IMG/VR virus record: IMGVR_UViG_3300034102_002082
Location: 1 to 64,000 of that record
From: a virus
Reading direction: 5' to 3' (one strand)
DNA: 64,000 nucleotides
The translations under genes and the position numbers were made by a program. The notes beneath the pieces were generated by a model. It ran no database searches. It had not been told where the DNA came from and saw nothing but the letters and a program-made list of their open reading frames with translations. How positions within the stretch are numbered: position 1 is the first letter of the stretch; every line of letters begins with the position of its first letter. Below are positions 7,088 to 14,877 of this stretch, piece after piece.

Positions 7088-7647
7088 AACCGTGAATGGT
7101 GCGCAGCACAAGGGAGGTCGGGTGTCAATGAAAAAAGAAAAAAGAATTTTCATGAGGTGGGTCATTTGAGCTTGACAGAGGTGGGTGGTGGGGGGGCATG
7201 GTAGGGTAGGGGCACACGGGTCACCTACCTAGGTGCATTCTGAGTGGGGGGGTCTACCCCCTAGGGAGGGGCGGGGGATACATCTGACACACACGGCAAT
7301 TTTTTCTTCCAATATTTCACCCTCTAAGTGTTTTTATGAATCAATTGTCACCAATGGTCTATTCGTCACTTATACTCAATTGTCAATTTTGTTCTATACT
7401 TTTTCATTCCTATATTCTTCTTTAGAAAAAATCGGGGGTAAAAATTCAATATACAGAACTTCCCCCCCTTACCGTATTATACCGTATCTATAGTATATCC
7501 CTATATGGGGGGGTAAATGATGCCCCTTATGACATTTTCTTTATATATTGATTTTGGTTTTACAACTTTTTGCCCCTATTGTCACATAGTTACAAAAAAC
7601 ACTGGGAAAATTTTGTTTATTGGACTTTGCTCCTCTAAATGTTTTTC
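7088..7647. other. Gene-free, G-run-rich region
   Basis: About 560 bp without a credible gene. At 7183-7212 four G runs of three or more are separated by loops of 4, 7 and 2 nt, matching the G-quadruplex consensus. At 7246-7261 a run of seven G and a run of five C form a perfect hairpin, followed by GGGAGGGGCGGGGG. CACCTA-CC-TAGGTG (7222-7235) is an inverted repeat. Further runs of seven C (near 7462) and seven G (near 7506) follow in otherwise very AT-rich DNA. The rightward units end on one side and the leftward operon ends on the other, so this is a boundary and a possible origin or packaging-related site. Confidence 0.5.
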
Positions 7648-7926
7648 CTATTCTTTCTTTGTATATTTGCAATCACAATGATGGACAACTCCACTTGGGT
7701 CACTCATAGGATTTACCTTTACTTCTTCTTTTGGCATTAGTGTTGTACCAACTCGTAGTTCTTTATATAAAAATCGTCCTATTATGTGCTTTTTATCGTA
7801 TCTACCTGTTTTCCAATTGTATCCAAGTAGCTTACAATAAATAAAATATTGCACCATGAACATATACACATTCAATGTACGCTTAAATTCTGTCAATTTT
7901 CTTTTTCGTGAATATTTATTAAACAT
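7648..7926 (-). CDS. Small hypothetical protein, 92 aa
   Basis: Unrecognised. Basic N-terminus (MFNKYSRKRKLTEFKR), aromatic centre (VYMFMVQYFIYCKLLGYNW) and an end containing HHCDCKYTKKE. The His/Cys cluster could bind a metal but no known finger is matched. Last gene of the leftward operon that begins near 14405. Confidence 0.55.
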   Translation of the reverse strand: MFNKYSRKRKLTEFKRTLNVYMFMVQYFIYCKLLGYNWKTGRYDKKHIIGRFLYKELRVGTTLMPKEEVKVNPMSDPSGVVHHCDCKYTKKE

Positions 7927-7933
7927 TTTATTT

Positions 7934-8206
7934 TTAGGTATATATACTCTCTTTACTATCTACCGTCATATTAAGTAGGTAACAGATCTCTTTTATTATT
8001 TCGTCTCTTGTTAGTGTTGTTCCATAGTAAAGATCATCTATGAGCAAATATATTCTAATATCTCTAATGGTGCGTGTTTTAAAAACGAAATCACATCTTG
8101 GTTCCCATGATTCTCTCTTTGCTAATTCTGATGTGGATGGATAACATTCCAATAGATCATACTCCAATTTAAGCATGTCAACGATTTCTTTTAATGTAAT
8201 GATCAT
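7934..8206 (-). CDS. Small hypothetical protein, 90 aa
   Basis: Unrecognised. Likely helical at the start (IITLKEIVDMLKLEYDLLEC), with a middle RCDFVFKTRTIRDIRIYLL that looks like a beta hairpin. It lies 7 nt upstream of the gene at 7648-7926. Confidence 0.55.
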   Translation of the reverse strand: MIITLKEIVDMLKLEYDLLECYPSTSELAKRESWEPRCDFVFKTRTIRDIRIYLLIDDLYYGTTLTRDEIIKEICYLLNMTVDSKESIYT

Positions 8207-8215
8207 TTATTATTT

Positions 8216-8383
8216 TTAATGTTGGTTCATGGAACACCATTCTTTGCATATGTCTCTTTTTGATTTAGCTTCCTCGTATGTATCAAATGGACCAACCCTT
8301 GTGTATTCTCCTTTTGAGCCGAGATAGTAGAACTTACCTAATTCTTCTACAATAGTAAAACTATCTTTGAAATATAATAACAT
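8216..8383 (-). CDS. Small hypothetical protein, 55 aa
   Basis: ATG at 8383, one nucleotide after the stop of the upstream gene; stop at 8216, nine nucleotides before the next start. The product has a clear small-domain pattern: FTIVEELGKFYYLG, then RVGPFDTYEEAKSKR and CKEWCS. The 'GPFxTxEEAxxxR' motif is typical of small beta-beta-alpha phage proteins. Function unknown. Confidence 0.6.
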   Translation of the reverse strand: MLLYFKDSFTIVEELGKFYYLGSKGEYTRVGPFDTYEEAKSKRDICKEWCSMNQH

Positions 8384-8384
8384 A

Positions 8385-8612
8385 TTATACCGTGAAATTT
8401 ACTTCTATGTATTCCACTGGTTTTGGAACTTGAACGATTATATCTACTGTAAGAACATCGCCTTGTGAATTGACCTCGAAATTACCTTGTTTTATTGCTT
8501 CTCGGATTTGTTCATTTATGTTATCCATATTTTTCTTTCTTCGTTCCCTTGCTTCTCTCAATGATTTTTTCCAACAACTTCCTGTTATTGTATTAAACTT
8601 TGATTTTTTCAC
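8385..8612 (-). CDS. Small hypothetical protein, 75 aa
   Basis: The frame opens with GTG at 8612, ten nucleotides after the upstream gene. An in-frame ATG at 8528 (MDNINEQIREAIKQGNFEV) would give 47 residues and has a purine-rich AAGAAAG upstream, so the start is uncertain. The N-terminal extension is very basic (KKSLREARERRKK); the C-terminal part alternates hydrophobic residues (VLTVDIIVQVP) and is probably a small beta domain. Function unknown. Confidence 0.5.
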   Translation of the reverse strand: MKKSKFNTITGSCWKKSLREARERRKKNMDNINEQIREAIKQGNFEVNSQGDVLTVDIIVQVPKPVEYIEVNFTV

Positions 8613-8622
8613 TTTTGTAATA

Positions 8623-8997
8623 TCATAGATTTTCGGAATATGCGTTTATCGATGTTATTATATCCATCTTCCTTACTCCATTTTTTGTTACATCACCCAA
8701 TCCATTTATCGAGAACTGTAATGAATCTTTACCAAAGAACTCTATTGATTCCGCTAACCTCTTTCCCTCTGGTGTTGTGAGTATTTCAATGTCTATCTCC
8801 ACACATTTTCCACCATCGATAAATTCTACCGATGTTACTATATGTGATGCTTTCATCAATTCAACAGAAGCATTATCGTTGTTCCCGATACAACCGATGG
8901 ATCTACGGTTAATTACTGACTCCGCTACATACTTATCCATCGCGGATTTAAGATACATAGGATCGTAATCATACTGTGACTTTATAATGAATTTCAT
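8623..8997 (-). CDS. Protein resembling the gp21 prohead-protease fold, without the catalytic His
   Basis: The C-terminal two thirds run in parallel with the prohead protease at 59501-60115. SHIVTSVEFI matches SHNITEIHW, EILTTPEGKRLAE matches EILTTPAGNILRE, and FSINGLGDVT matches GISSRALGSVT. The order and spacing are the same. The protease's GELDHPE, which carries the catalytic His, corresponds to GCIGNND here, so the His is absent. I infer a catalytically dead relative of the herpes-type prohead protease fold, 124 aa against 204 aa, encoded far from the head genes. It might bind the real protease or have an unrelated role. The match was made by eye. Confidence 0.45.
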   Translation of the reverse strand: MKFIIKSQYDYDPMYLKSAMDKYVAESVINRRSIGCIGNNDNASVELMKASHIVTSVEFIDGGKCVEIDIEILTTPEGKRLAESIEFFGKDSLQFSINGLGDVTKNGVRKMDIITSINAYSENL

Positions 8998-9003
8998 CGT
9001 GGT

Positions 9004-9417
9004 TTATTTCTTTGGATATTTATAATTAAAGGATATTAATCCATAATCCATAAATCTCTTTATTAATTCTAATGAGCCATTTTTACCTGTACCGAGAGAT
9101 ATATAATTATCTCCCTGCATTCCTTGTTCGGTATAATCAATATCATCTGCGCATTTCTTTGATATACCAAATAGACCAATCATTTCTTTCCTGAACTGTG
9201 TGATCCATAGTTTATCTGTATATACTAATCCGTGCTTTTCTACATTCCACGACTTTTTTGTGAAGTGCGCTTCGAAATTTACCATGTTTAGATCTGAATC
9301 TACATAAGATACTGATAGTCCATGGATATCTACATCTCTTTCGACTTTACTCCACAGTCCGTTTCCGCCTGTTCTACATATATTTGCGTGGAATTTATAT
9401 GGTTTTGTTTTTTTCAT
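9004..9417 (-). CDS. Hypothetical protein, 137 aa
   Basis: The ATG at 9417 (MKKTKPYKFHANICRTGGNG) is chosen because it follows the upstream stop at 9432; a longer reading would overlap that gene by 60 nt. The protein looks beta-rich in the first half (VDIHGLSVSYVDSDLNMV) and helical in the second (GSLELIKRFMDYG). Family not recognised. Confidence 0.6.
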   Translation of the reverse strand: MKKTKPYKFHANICRTGGNGLWSKVERDVDIHGLSVSYVDSDLNMVNFEAHFTKKSWNVEKHGLVYTDKLWITQFRKEMIGLFGISKKCADDIDYTEQGMQGDNYISLGTGKNGSLELIKRFMDYGLISFNYKYPKK

Positions 9418-9431
9418 TATCAACAATTCAC

Positions 9432-9845
9432 TTATTCTACTTCTTCTATCTGAACATCTTCCGAATAGTAACCGTTCGACGTTCCTATCCAACGAATTTG
9501 AACTTTGGTGTTACCTGTTTCGAATAGGTACGTTGTCCATGTCCACGATTCTGGTGAATATTTTCCTTTTTCTACATCGTTTGGCCAATCAGAAAAATCC
9601 CGATCATCACCATTGCAGGATTTTTCGGTAGCATTAGTTATGGTAGATCCAATAAGAGATTGTAGTTCTTCCTTTATATCATGTATTACTACAGATTCGC
9701 AACAATCTGGGTTGTGGAATATCCTATATTTCTTACCATTTTCTAGTTCAAAATGAATTTCATCATCTTGGCTTGTGTTGATATGCTTGATGGATTTGAT
9801 TGTCTCTCCTCGAAACGTCGATGCGTCTAAATATTTGTATGACAT
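9432..9845 (-). CDS. DUF7448-like protein, 137 aa
   Basis: The pattern G-x-x-I near the start, then HNPDCCESVVIHDI, LIGSTITNA, SWTWTTYLF and IRWIGTSNGYYSEDV fits a family of small phage and bacterial proteins I know as DUF7448 (DCCE-V, L-G-I, WTFY, SNGYYSE-V). No activity is known. The CC-E and conserved Trp/Tyr residues suggest a ligand or metal site, which is inference. It is coupled to small genes on both sides. Confidence 0.6.
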   Translation of the reverse strand: MSYKYLDASTFRGETIKSIKHINTSQDDEIHFELENGKKYRIFHNPDCCESVVIHDIKEELQSLIGSTITNATEKSCNGDDRDFSDWPNDVEKGKYSPESWTWTTYLFETGNTKVQIRWIGTSNGYYSEDVQIEEVE

Positions 9846-9854
9846 ATAATTATT

Positions 9855-10373
9855 TTATTTATGTATAGCGTAGAACTTCATGGAATCATCATTAGATACG
9901 ACGAATTCGACCTTATCACTAGCTTCCGCCATAGACATTGCCTTGAAGAACATCATACTATCTACGAAATTCATCACAGTTACGGTTGCTTTCTTTCCAT
10001 CATTTTCCATTGCTTTAAACATATCAGGATAATTCTTCTTGATATCTTCGCGCAACTCCACGTTGTTTTTGAATGTTGTATCTAGTGAATTTTGCAGAAA
10101 ATTAATATTGTCTCTAACAAAACTATGTTGTTGTAGGAAATCTCCTTTTGTGATTTCGGAGAAAGCTTTAATGAATTCTTCGGCTTTGATTGGTTGCTGA
10201 TATGCAGTATCTCCGAAGTAGTTATAAGCCAATTCTATAAACAATTTTGCGTATCGTTGACTTACTTTCATTCCTAGCTTCTTGATATATTCTGCGGTTA
10301 TCTTTCCGCTCACTTGACCTTTTCTTTTTACTTTCGCTTTACCGAACGCTCCTGATGTATTTTTGTTTTTCAT
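9855..10373 (-). CDS. Hypothetical protein, 172 aa
   Basis: Unrecognised. A basic N-terminus (KNKNTSGAFGKAKVKRKGQ) is followed by a helical domain (QRYAKLFIELAYNYFGD) and a Met/Phe-rich C-terminal part (VMNFVDSMMFFKAMSMAEAS). It may bind nucleic acid through its basic tail, but that is only composition. Starts two nucleotides after the upstream gene. Confidence 0.6.
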   Translation of the reverse strand: MKNKNTSGAFGKAKVKRKGQVSGKITAEYIKKLGMKVSQRYAKLFIELAYNYFGDTAYQQPIKAEEFIKAFSEITKGDFLQQHSFVRDNINFLQNSLDTTFKNNVELREDIKKNYPDMFKAMENDGKKATVTVMNFVDSMMFFKAMSMAEASDKVEFVVSNDDSMKFYAIHK

Positions 10374-10374
10374 T

Positions 10375-10893
10375 TTATTTTTTAATTAATCTTTTTATAA
10401 TTGCCATGAATCCATATTCTGTGAATGTGTTTTTGGGGAAAATTGGTTTGCTATCGTTTTCATTTATCTCTCTTGCTTTCGGTACTTGTATATGTACATA
10501 CTTACCTTCCGAATATGCTTCATTTAATGGTACACCATCCGGCATATCGAACTTTATCGATATTCCTTTTTTCTTGGATATGAATTGCCCATAATCTAGC
10601 TTATTGCGTATTGCCATACGATCACTATATAAAGTCACATTTTCCCTGTCGTGGTATATAACCTCAAAAACATGATCAAATATTTTTACTTCCGGTCCAA
10701 ATCCTGTTCTGTTTTCGTGTGTGATTTCAATATCAATATGTGGGGGTAATTCAAATTTTACTCGAATATTTTTTAGTATTTCTAAGTAATCCTCTTCCTG
10801 CTTTTTCTTTAATTGTTCTATCCGAATAGCTACAAGATCTATAGCTTCACTCTCATAAATTTCTTTGGTTGTTTTCATTTTTATTATCTTCAT
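10375..10893 (-). CDS. Hypothetical protein, 172 aa
   Basis: Unrecognised. Two close ATG codons (10893 and 10878) are possible; the shorter starts MKTTKEIYESEAIDLVAIRI. A charged helix (RIEQLKKKQEEDYLEILK) leads into a beta-rich domain. No motif recognised. Confidence 0.6.
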   Translation of the reverse strand: MKIIKMKTTKEIYESEAIDLVAIRIEQLKKKQEEDYLEILKNIRVKFELPPHIDIEITHENRTGFGPEVKIFDHVFEVIYHDRENVTLYSDRMAIRNKLDYGQFISKKKGISIKFDMPDGVPLNEAYSEGKYVHIQVPKAREINENDSKPIFPKNTFTEYGFMAIIKRLIKK

Positions 10894-10956
10894 GTTACAC
10901 GAATATACTAGGAAAGCAATATAATTCTATTACGTACGAAACTTTTCTTTACTATC

Positions 10957-11577
10957 CTACTTCTTAAAAAGCGTGACACTTACCATTCTCGTTACTTTTC
11001 CAAGTCCTTTGTATGGATATATATTAACATCGTTTCGCCAGCCATGTTTCAAGAACCCATTCTTTATATCTATGTCATTCTTCAAAAAATCCATTATCTC
11101 TTCCGGTTCTCTGTATTTTACGTTATGATTCTCGAACAAAACATTAACGTTAAATAATACCTCCTTATATGGGCTTAGTAATTTGAATATTTTTTTTATG
11201 TTTTCCTTTTCGGTTTGGAAGGTTCTTAGTAGGTCTAGATTTACGACTGCTGGATTATAATTTTTTGTTCTCGACATTACTCCATAGAAATCTCCGTGGT
11301 AGAAATTTCCAATGTTTAATTTCTTGTTTTCTTTTATTATTTCCTCATTCGTATCAACACCATGAAAATTTTCCGGAGATTGTATGAATCCAGACGATAA
11401 AATCTGATGGAGTTCCGATTCTTCTAATATGGTTTTTGTTTCTTTATTTATACATTCTGCACAAAGAGTCCAGTATTGTTTGTTTTCTTGTATATTGGAT
11501 TTACCAAAAGATTTTTTATATGGGAGAATTATGGTTTCTTCTCTGGATTTTTTCTTGTCTTGGAAGGTGAATTTCAT
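10957..11577 (-). CDS. Possible SAM-methyltransferase-like protein, 206 aa
   Basis: The segment FHGVDTNEEIIKENKK, then FYHGDFYGVM and NPAVVNLDLL, has the spacing of class I methyltransferase motifs: an acidic residue at the end of strand 2, then a following D-F, then N-L-D at the motif IV position. The Gly-rich motif I is not evident, so the assignment is weak. The gene overlaps the helicase stop/start by ATGA (11574-11577), indicating coupled translation with the helicase. Confidence 0.45.
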   Translation of the reverse strand: MKFTFQDKKKSREETIILPYKKSFGKSNIQENKQYWTLCAECINKETKTILEESELHQILSSGFIQSPENFHGVDTNEEIIKENKKLNIGNFYHGDFYGVMSRTKNYNPAVVNLDLLRTFQTEKENIKKIFKLLSPYKEVLFNVNVLFENHNVKYREPEEIMDFLKNDIDIKNGFLKHGWRNDVNIYPYKGLGKVTRMVSVTLFKK

Positions 11578-14405
11578 CTATACTTCCTACTCGATGGGTG
11601 AGGGTTATTGAAAAAATGGCTTATTTTTACATCAAATCCATCCCACGGGTTTTTATAGTATCCAGCTTCCACTAATTTGTGAGTATCTACATAATCGATC
11701 CACATTTTACTATTGGTTATACCGTTATTTCGCATAATGATTACATGTTCACTAATTGATCTATAATATTTTTTTCCGAAAATTGAATCATAAAACACCT
11801 TTTCGTTATTGCAGAATACTTTTCCCGGATATTTGTAATAATTTTGATCCTCCAATTTATTTTCTATGTGATATTTCTTCCACCCAACAACTCCAGTGAT
11901 ATTCAATTTCTTTATTAAGTCGATATGTTCTTGTTTTGTCCTGTAACCTCCCCATACTGAATTGAAGAACTCACACACTGTCAATTTTCTCCATGGATGT
12001 TTTAAATATCCACTCTCCAATAATTTATTTTCTTCGTAGTATTTCTTCCAACTACAACTATTTGTTATTTTGTGTATCTTTATTAGATCGATATGATCGA
12101 CCAAAGATTTTCTTCCGAACAGGTCGGTAATTTTTACATTAAATGTTGTCCATGGGTTTGAATAATATCCACTTTCCGATAATTTATTTTCTTTGTGGTA
12201 TTTCTTCCAACGACCACTATAGGTAATTTTTAGTTTCTTTATCAGATCGATGTGGTCCTGTTTTGTTTTATAGATAATATCCCCATTTATATAGTTAAAA
12301 AATTCTTTTTCTGTCATGTTATGCGTTCTCCATGGTTGGGACTTATATCCTATATCGGATAATCTATTTTTCCTACGATATTTATGCCACCCGTGGCTAC
12401 CAGTAATATTCGTTTTTTTTATTAGATTTACGTGTTCATCAAAAGATTTCTTTTCTCCCCATATAAAACGGAAGAAATCCTTTATCGTCATGTTGAATGC
12501 CTTCCATGGATTTATGTAATATCCATTATGTGCCAATTTATTCTCGTTGTGATGTTTCATCCAATATTTACTTCCCCTAATTTTTGTGCTTTTTATTAGA
12601 TTTACGTGTTCATCAAAAGATTTCTTTTCTCCAATTAATTTAAAAATTTCTTTCCTATAATCTAGAATATTTTTACTTGAAAGTAGATCACTACAGAAAT
12701 TGAACAAAAATCCGGTTGTGTCAACTGTATTTAAAAAATCATATTCGATATTATTAATATCTATATTGGAGCTTCTACTTAATATTGAAAGAGCACATTC
12801 GTTCAAAATCATACTGGCAATATCCTCTACACATTTATCTGAGACATCCTTAATGTTAATATTCCATCTGACCGAAGTTTTCATTATTTCTAACCTAACA
12901 ACAAAAAACTTTTTCGCTTCTTCATTTTCACTTGATAATCTGGAGAATGTTTTTATCGCTTCCACTCTCAACTTATTCTGTGCAATGTCATCTCCTATAA
13001 TCGATAATGGATTCTCTCGTGTAATATTTTCATATCCATCACCCTGTTTATTGTCATTCTTTATTCTAAGATAAACCGGCTTGAAGAAATTAGCCAAGCT
13101 CATAGATGCAACTATGAACTTCAAATGATTGTTTAGTATCTCCCTCGCGTTGTCCTCTCCAATATTTAAATCATGTGGAAGTAACATAGTAACTCGACAA
13201 AATGTTTTGTCCTTAAAGTCTCTAGTAACTCTACCAGCCATCTGAATAATGTTTCCGTAGCTATCCCTTATACCGTGAATTATGCAATGCTGTAGTGGAG
13301 GATAGTCGCTTCCTTCCATGAACATCTTCATTGCGATTATTACATCGACAACGAAAGATTTATCATCCTTACTAACTTTTCTTATATATTCTTTCGCATT
13401 ACATTGAAATGTCTCTGATACTAGGTCAGCAACAATCAACATCTTTCCGGATGTAGTTTTTATGGAATAAGTTCCTGTTTTTTTATCTTCAGAAACAATT
13501 TCTCCAATACTTTCTACTACATTTTTTACGATTCTATGTTTCTTTACTTTTCCCTCCATAGCCACTTTCGGGTGGATAAATATGATAGTTTTAAGTCGTT
13601 CGTCAAAACAGTTTTTCAGTCCTTCATGCACATCAGTCTTATAAACAGCATAATTAAACTGGATTTGTTTGTTGTAGAATCTACACTCATCTTGTACTCT
13701 ATAAAATGGAACTTCGAAATGAATAAACCCAGATTGTTGATCGGTAGGAATAATAGTCGTCTCATCGGTTCTAAAATGTGTCGCGGTGACAAGTAATATA
13801 CTATTAGATGATTCATTTAACGTGTCTAGAAAAATCTTTCCAACTTTATTGGGGTTAAAATTTCCTTGATAGTCCTCACCAGTAGATACATGATGTGCTT
13901 CATCAACAATAAGTTTTATATTTTTGTATTCACCGGAATCTTTCACTATATCATACGCTCCACATAAAGTCTGTTGGCAACATACTATTGTTCTTAGGTC
14001 TGGATTTTCTGGACATGACCTAATAAAATCAACCATGGAGTGTATGGTTTTTTCCGAATCGTCTCTACATAGATTATCACTTACCGACCATAACACTGTC
14101 TCTCCACTACCTAATAGTAGCATTTCAGATCCAAATTCCGCACCAATTGCAGTTTGTGGAACCACTATTATGGATTTGTTATATCTAGATTTGGCATTCC
14201 ATTTGTGGCTGGAAACTTTAATTGCTCTACTCTTACCTGCTCCAGTGGAAGCAACTAGACTTACTTTCAGATTCTCACAAATTTCTTCAAATTCCGATTG
14301 CCACTTAAAAGGTGATGGGCACGACAGTTCATCATCCGTAAATGGTTGAACTTCTAGGTTTCTGGTTATTTTATATCCTAATTTCCAAATAGAGAAAGAT
14401 TTCAT
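11574..14405 (-). CDS. SF2 DEAH-type helicase with six C-terminal repeats, 943 aa
   Basis: An ATP-driven nucleic-acid helicase or translocase. Motif I is STGAGKSRA (about residues 53-61), motif II is VDEAHH (about 168), motif III is VTATHF, and motif VI is IQMAGRVTRD (about 390). The first 600 residues therefore form the two RecA domains and a linker. The last 340 residues are six imperfect repeats of about 57 residues built on HxxLIKxxxITxSxxWxKYxxENKL and G-Y-Y-x-x-P-W. The repeats recall the Trp-containing 'integrase repeat unit' class of DNA-binding modules, by eye only. T4 has the smaller SF2 helicase UvsW in recombination-dependent replication; a similar role is possible. The minus-sense TATAAATA at 14416-14424 may be its promoter. 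Confidence 0.85.
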   Translation of the reverse strand: MKSFSIWKLGYKITRNLEVQPFTDDELSCPSPFKWQSEFEEICENLKVSLVASTGAGKSRAIKVSSHKWNAKSRYNKSIIVVPQTAIGAEFGSEMLLLGSGETVLWSVSDNLCRDDSEKTIHSMVDFIRSCPENPDLRTIVCCQQTLCGAYDIVKDSGEYKNIKLIVDEAHHVSTGEDYQGNFNPNKVGKIFLDTLNESSNSILLVTATHFRTDETTIIPTDQQSGFIHFEVPFYRVQDECRFYNKQIQFNYAVYKTDVHEGLKNCFDERLKTIIFIHPKVAMEGKVKKHRIVKNVVESIGEIVSEDKKTGTYSIKTTSGKMLIVADLVSETFQCNAKEYIRKVSKDDKSFVVDVIIAMKMFMEGSDYPPLQHCIIHGIRDSYGNIIQMAGRVTRDFKDKTFCRVTMLLPHDLNIGEDNAREILNNHLKFIVASMSLANFFKPVYLRIKNDNKQGDGYENITRENPLSIIGDDIAQNKLRVEAIKTFSRLSSENEEAKKFFVVRLEIMKTSVRWNINIKDVSDKCVEDIASMILNECALSILSRSSNIDINNIEYDFLNTVDTTGFLFNFCSDLLSSKNILDYRKEIFKLIGEKKSFDEHVNLIKSTKIRGSKYWMKHHNENKLAHNGYYINPWKAFNMTIKDFFRFIWGEKKSFDEHVNLIKKTNITGSHGWHKYRRKNRLSDIGYKSQPWRTHNMTEKEFFNYINGDIIYKTKQDHIDLIKKLKITYSGRWKKYHKENKLSESGYYSNPWTTFNVKITDLFGRKSLVDHIDLIKIHKITNSCSWKKYYEENKLLESGYLKHPWRKLTVCEFFNSVWGGYRTKQEHIDLIKKLNITGVVGWKKYHIENKLEDQNYYKYPGKVFCNNEKVFYDSIFGKKYYRSISEHVIIMRNNGITNSKMWIDYVDTHKLVEAGYYKNPWDGFDVKISHFFNNPHPSSRKYR
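11600..12640 (-). repeat. Six tandem 57-58-codon repeats in the helicase C-terminus
   Basis: Repeat starts are marked by EHVNLIK, EHVNLIK, DHIDLIK, DHIDLIK, EHIDLIK and EHVIIMR. Repeats one and two share an identical 42-bp segment (12417-12458 and 12591-12632) at an offset of 174 bp, exactly 58 codons, so at least one duplication is recent. Confidence 0.85.
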
Positions 14406-14415
14406 TTTTATTGTG

Positions 14416-14424
14416 ATATTTATA
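14416..14424 (+). promoter_or_regulatory. Late-promoter-like element ATATTTATA
   Basis: ATATTTATA lies 5 nt before the ATG of 14430. On the other strand it reads TATAAATAT, a match to the T4 late -10 consensus TATAAATA, 10 nt before the helicase ATG. It may serve either or both genes. It is one of more than fifteen such elements in the window. Confidence 0.55.
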
Positions 14425-14429
14425 CTAAG

Positions 14430-14669
14430 ATGTTAAGAAAGCAATACAATTCTCTCGTTTCTACTACTAAAGGTAGTATACAGAATCTATTGAATGGTGA
14501 GAAAGTTTTATCGGATCAAGAACTTACAAATCACAGAAGAAAGATCTGCCTACAGTGTCCACAATGGGACGCTACTGGTTTTCTTGGCGTAGGAAAATGT
14601 AACGCTTGTGGTTGCTCCGGTTACAAATTAAACATCAGAGCGTCTACTTGTCCTGAGATGAAGTGGTGA
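14430..14669 (+). CDS. Zinc-ribbon-like protein, 79 aa
   Basis: C-x2-C (CLQC), then GKCNACGCSGYK, then TCPEMKW at the very end: six to seven Cys arranged as a small zinc ribbon. The C-x-C-G-C-S / CP-x-x-K-W ending is shared with the protein at 24706-24948, so the two are paralogs. A helical N-terminus (QNLLNGEKVLSDQELTNHR) precedes the ribbon. Known relatives in phages have no assigned function. The stop overlaps the convergent gene at 14644 by 26 nt. Confidence 0.65.
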   Translation: MLRKQYNSLVSTTKGSIQNLLNGEKVLSDQELTNHRRKICLQCPQWDATGFLGVGKCNACGCSGYKLNIRASTCPEMKW

Positions 14670-14874
14670 TTGACTTTTTATATTTAACTACCGATTCAAA
14701 TATCTCTGTTTTTATAGCAATAAATTCTTCTTCGTCTGCGCCGAAAATTTCTCGATTGGATGCTGCCATAGATATTAATACTTTGACTATGTTATCTCTG
14801 CTCTCGATTGGATTATTTCTATCCATTAAAAATGCTAATGCTTGATCGTAATGATGTTCCGCTATTGGTGTCAT
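14644..14874 (-). CDS. Small helical protein, 76 aa
   Basis: Unrecognised and mainly helical (HHYDQALAFLMDRNNPIESR, then AIKTEIFESVVKYKKS). It follows the 5'-nucleotidase gene by three nucleotides and is probably translated from the same mRNA. Confidence 0.6.
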   Translation of the reverse strand: MTPIAEHHYDQALAFLMDRNNPIESRDNIVKVLISMAASNREIFGADEEEFIAIKTEIFESVVKYKKSITTSSQDK

Positions 14875-14877
14875 AAT

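Noticed and set aside
7233-7493. Rightward 86-codon frame in the G-run region
   Set aside because: Product is low-complexity translation of G runs followed by an unstructured Phe/Ser-rich tail; no ribosome-binding site; composition explains the open frame.
13536-14349. Rightward frames opposite the helicase
   Set aside because: Shadow frames of a gene with complete helicase motifs on the other strand.
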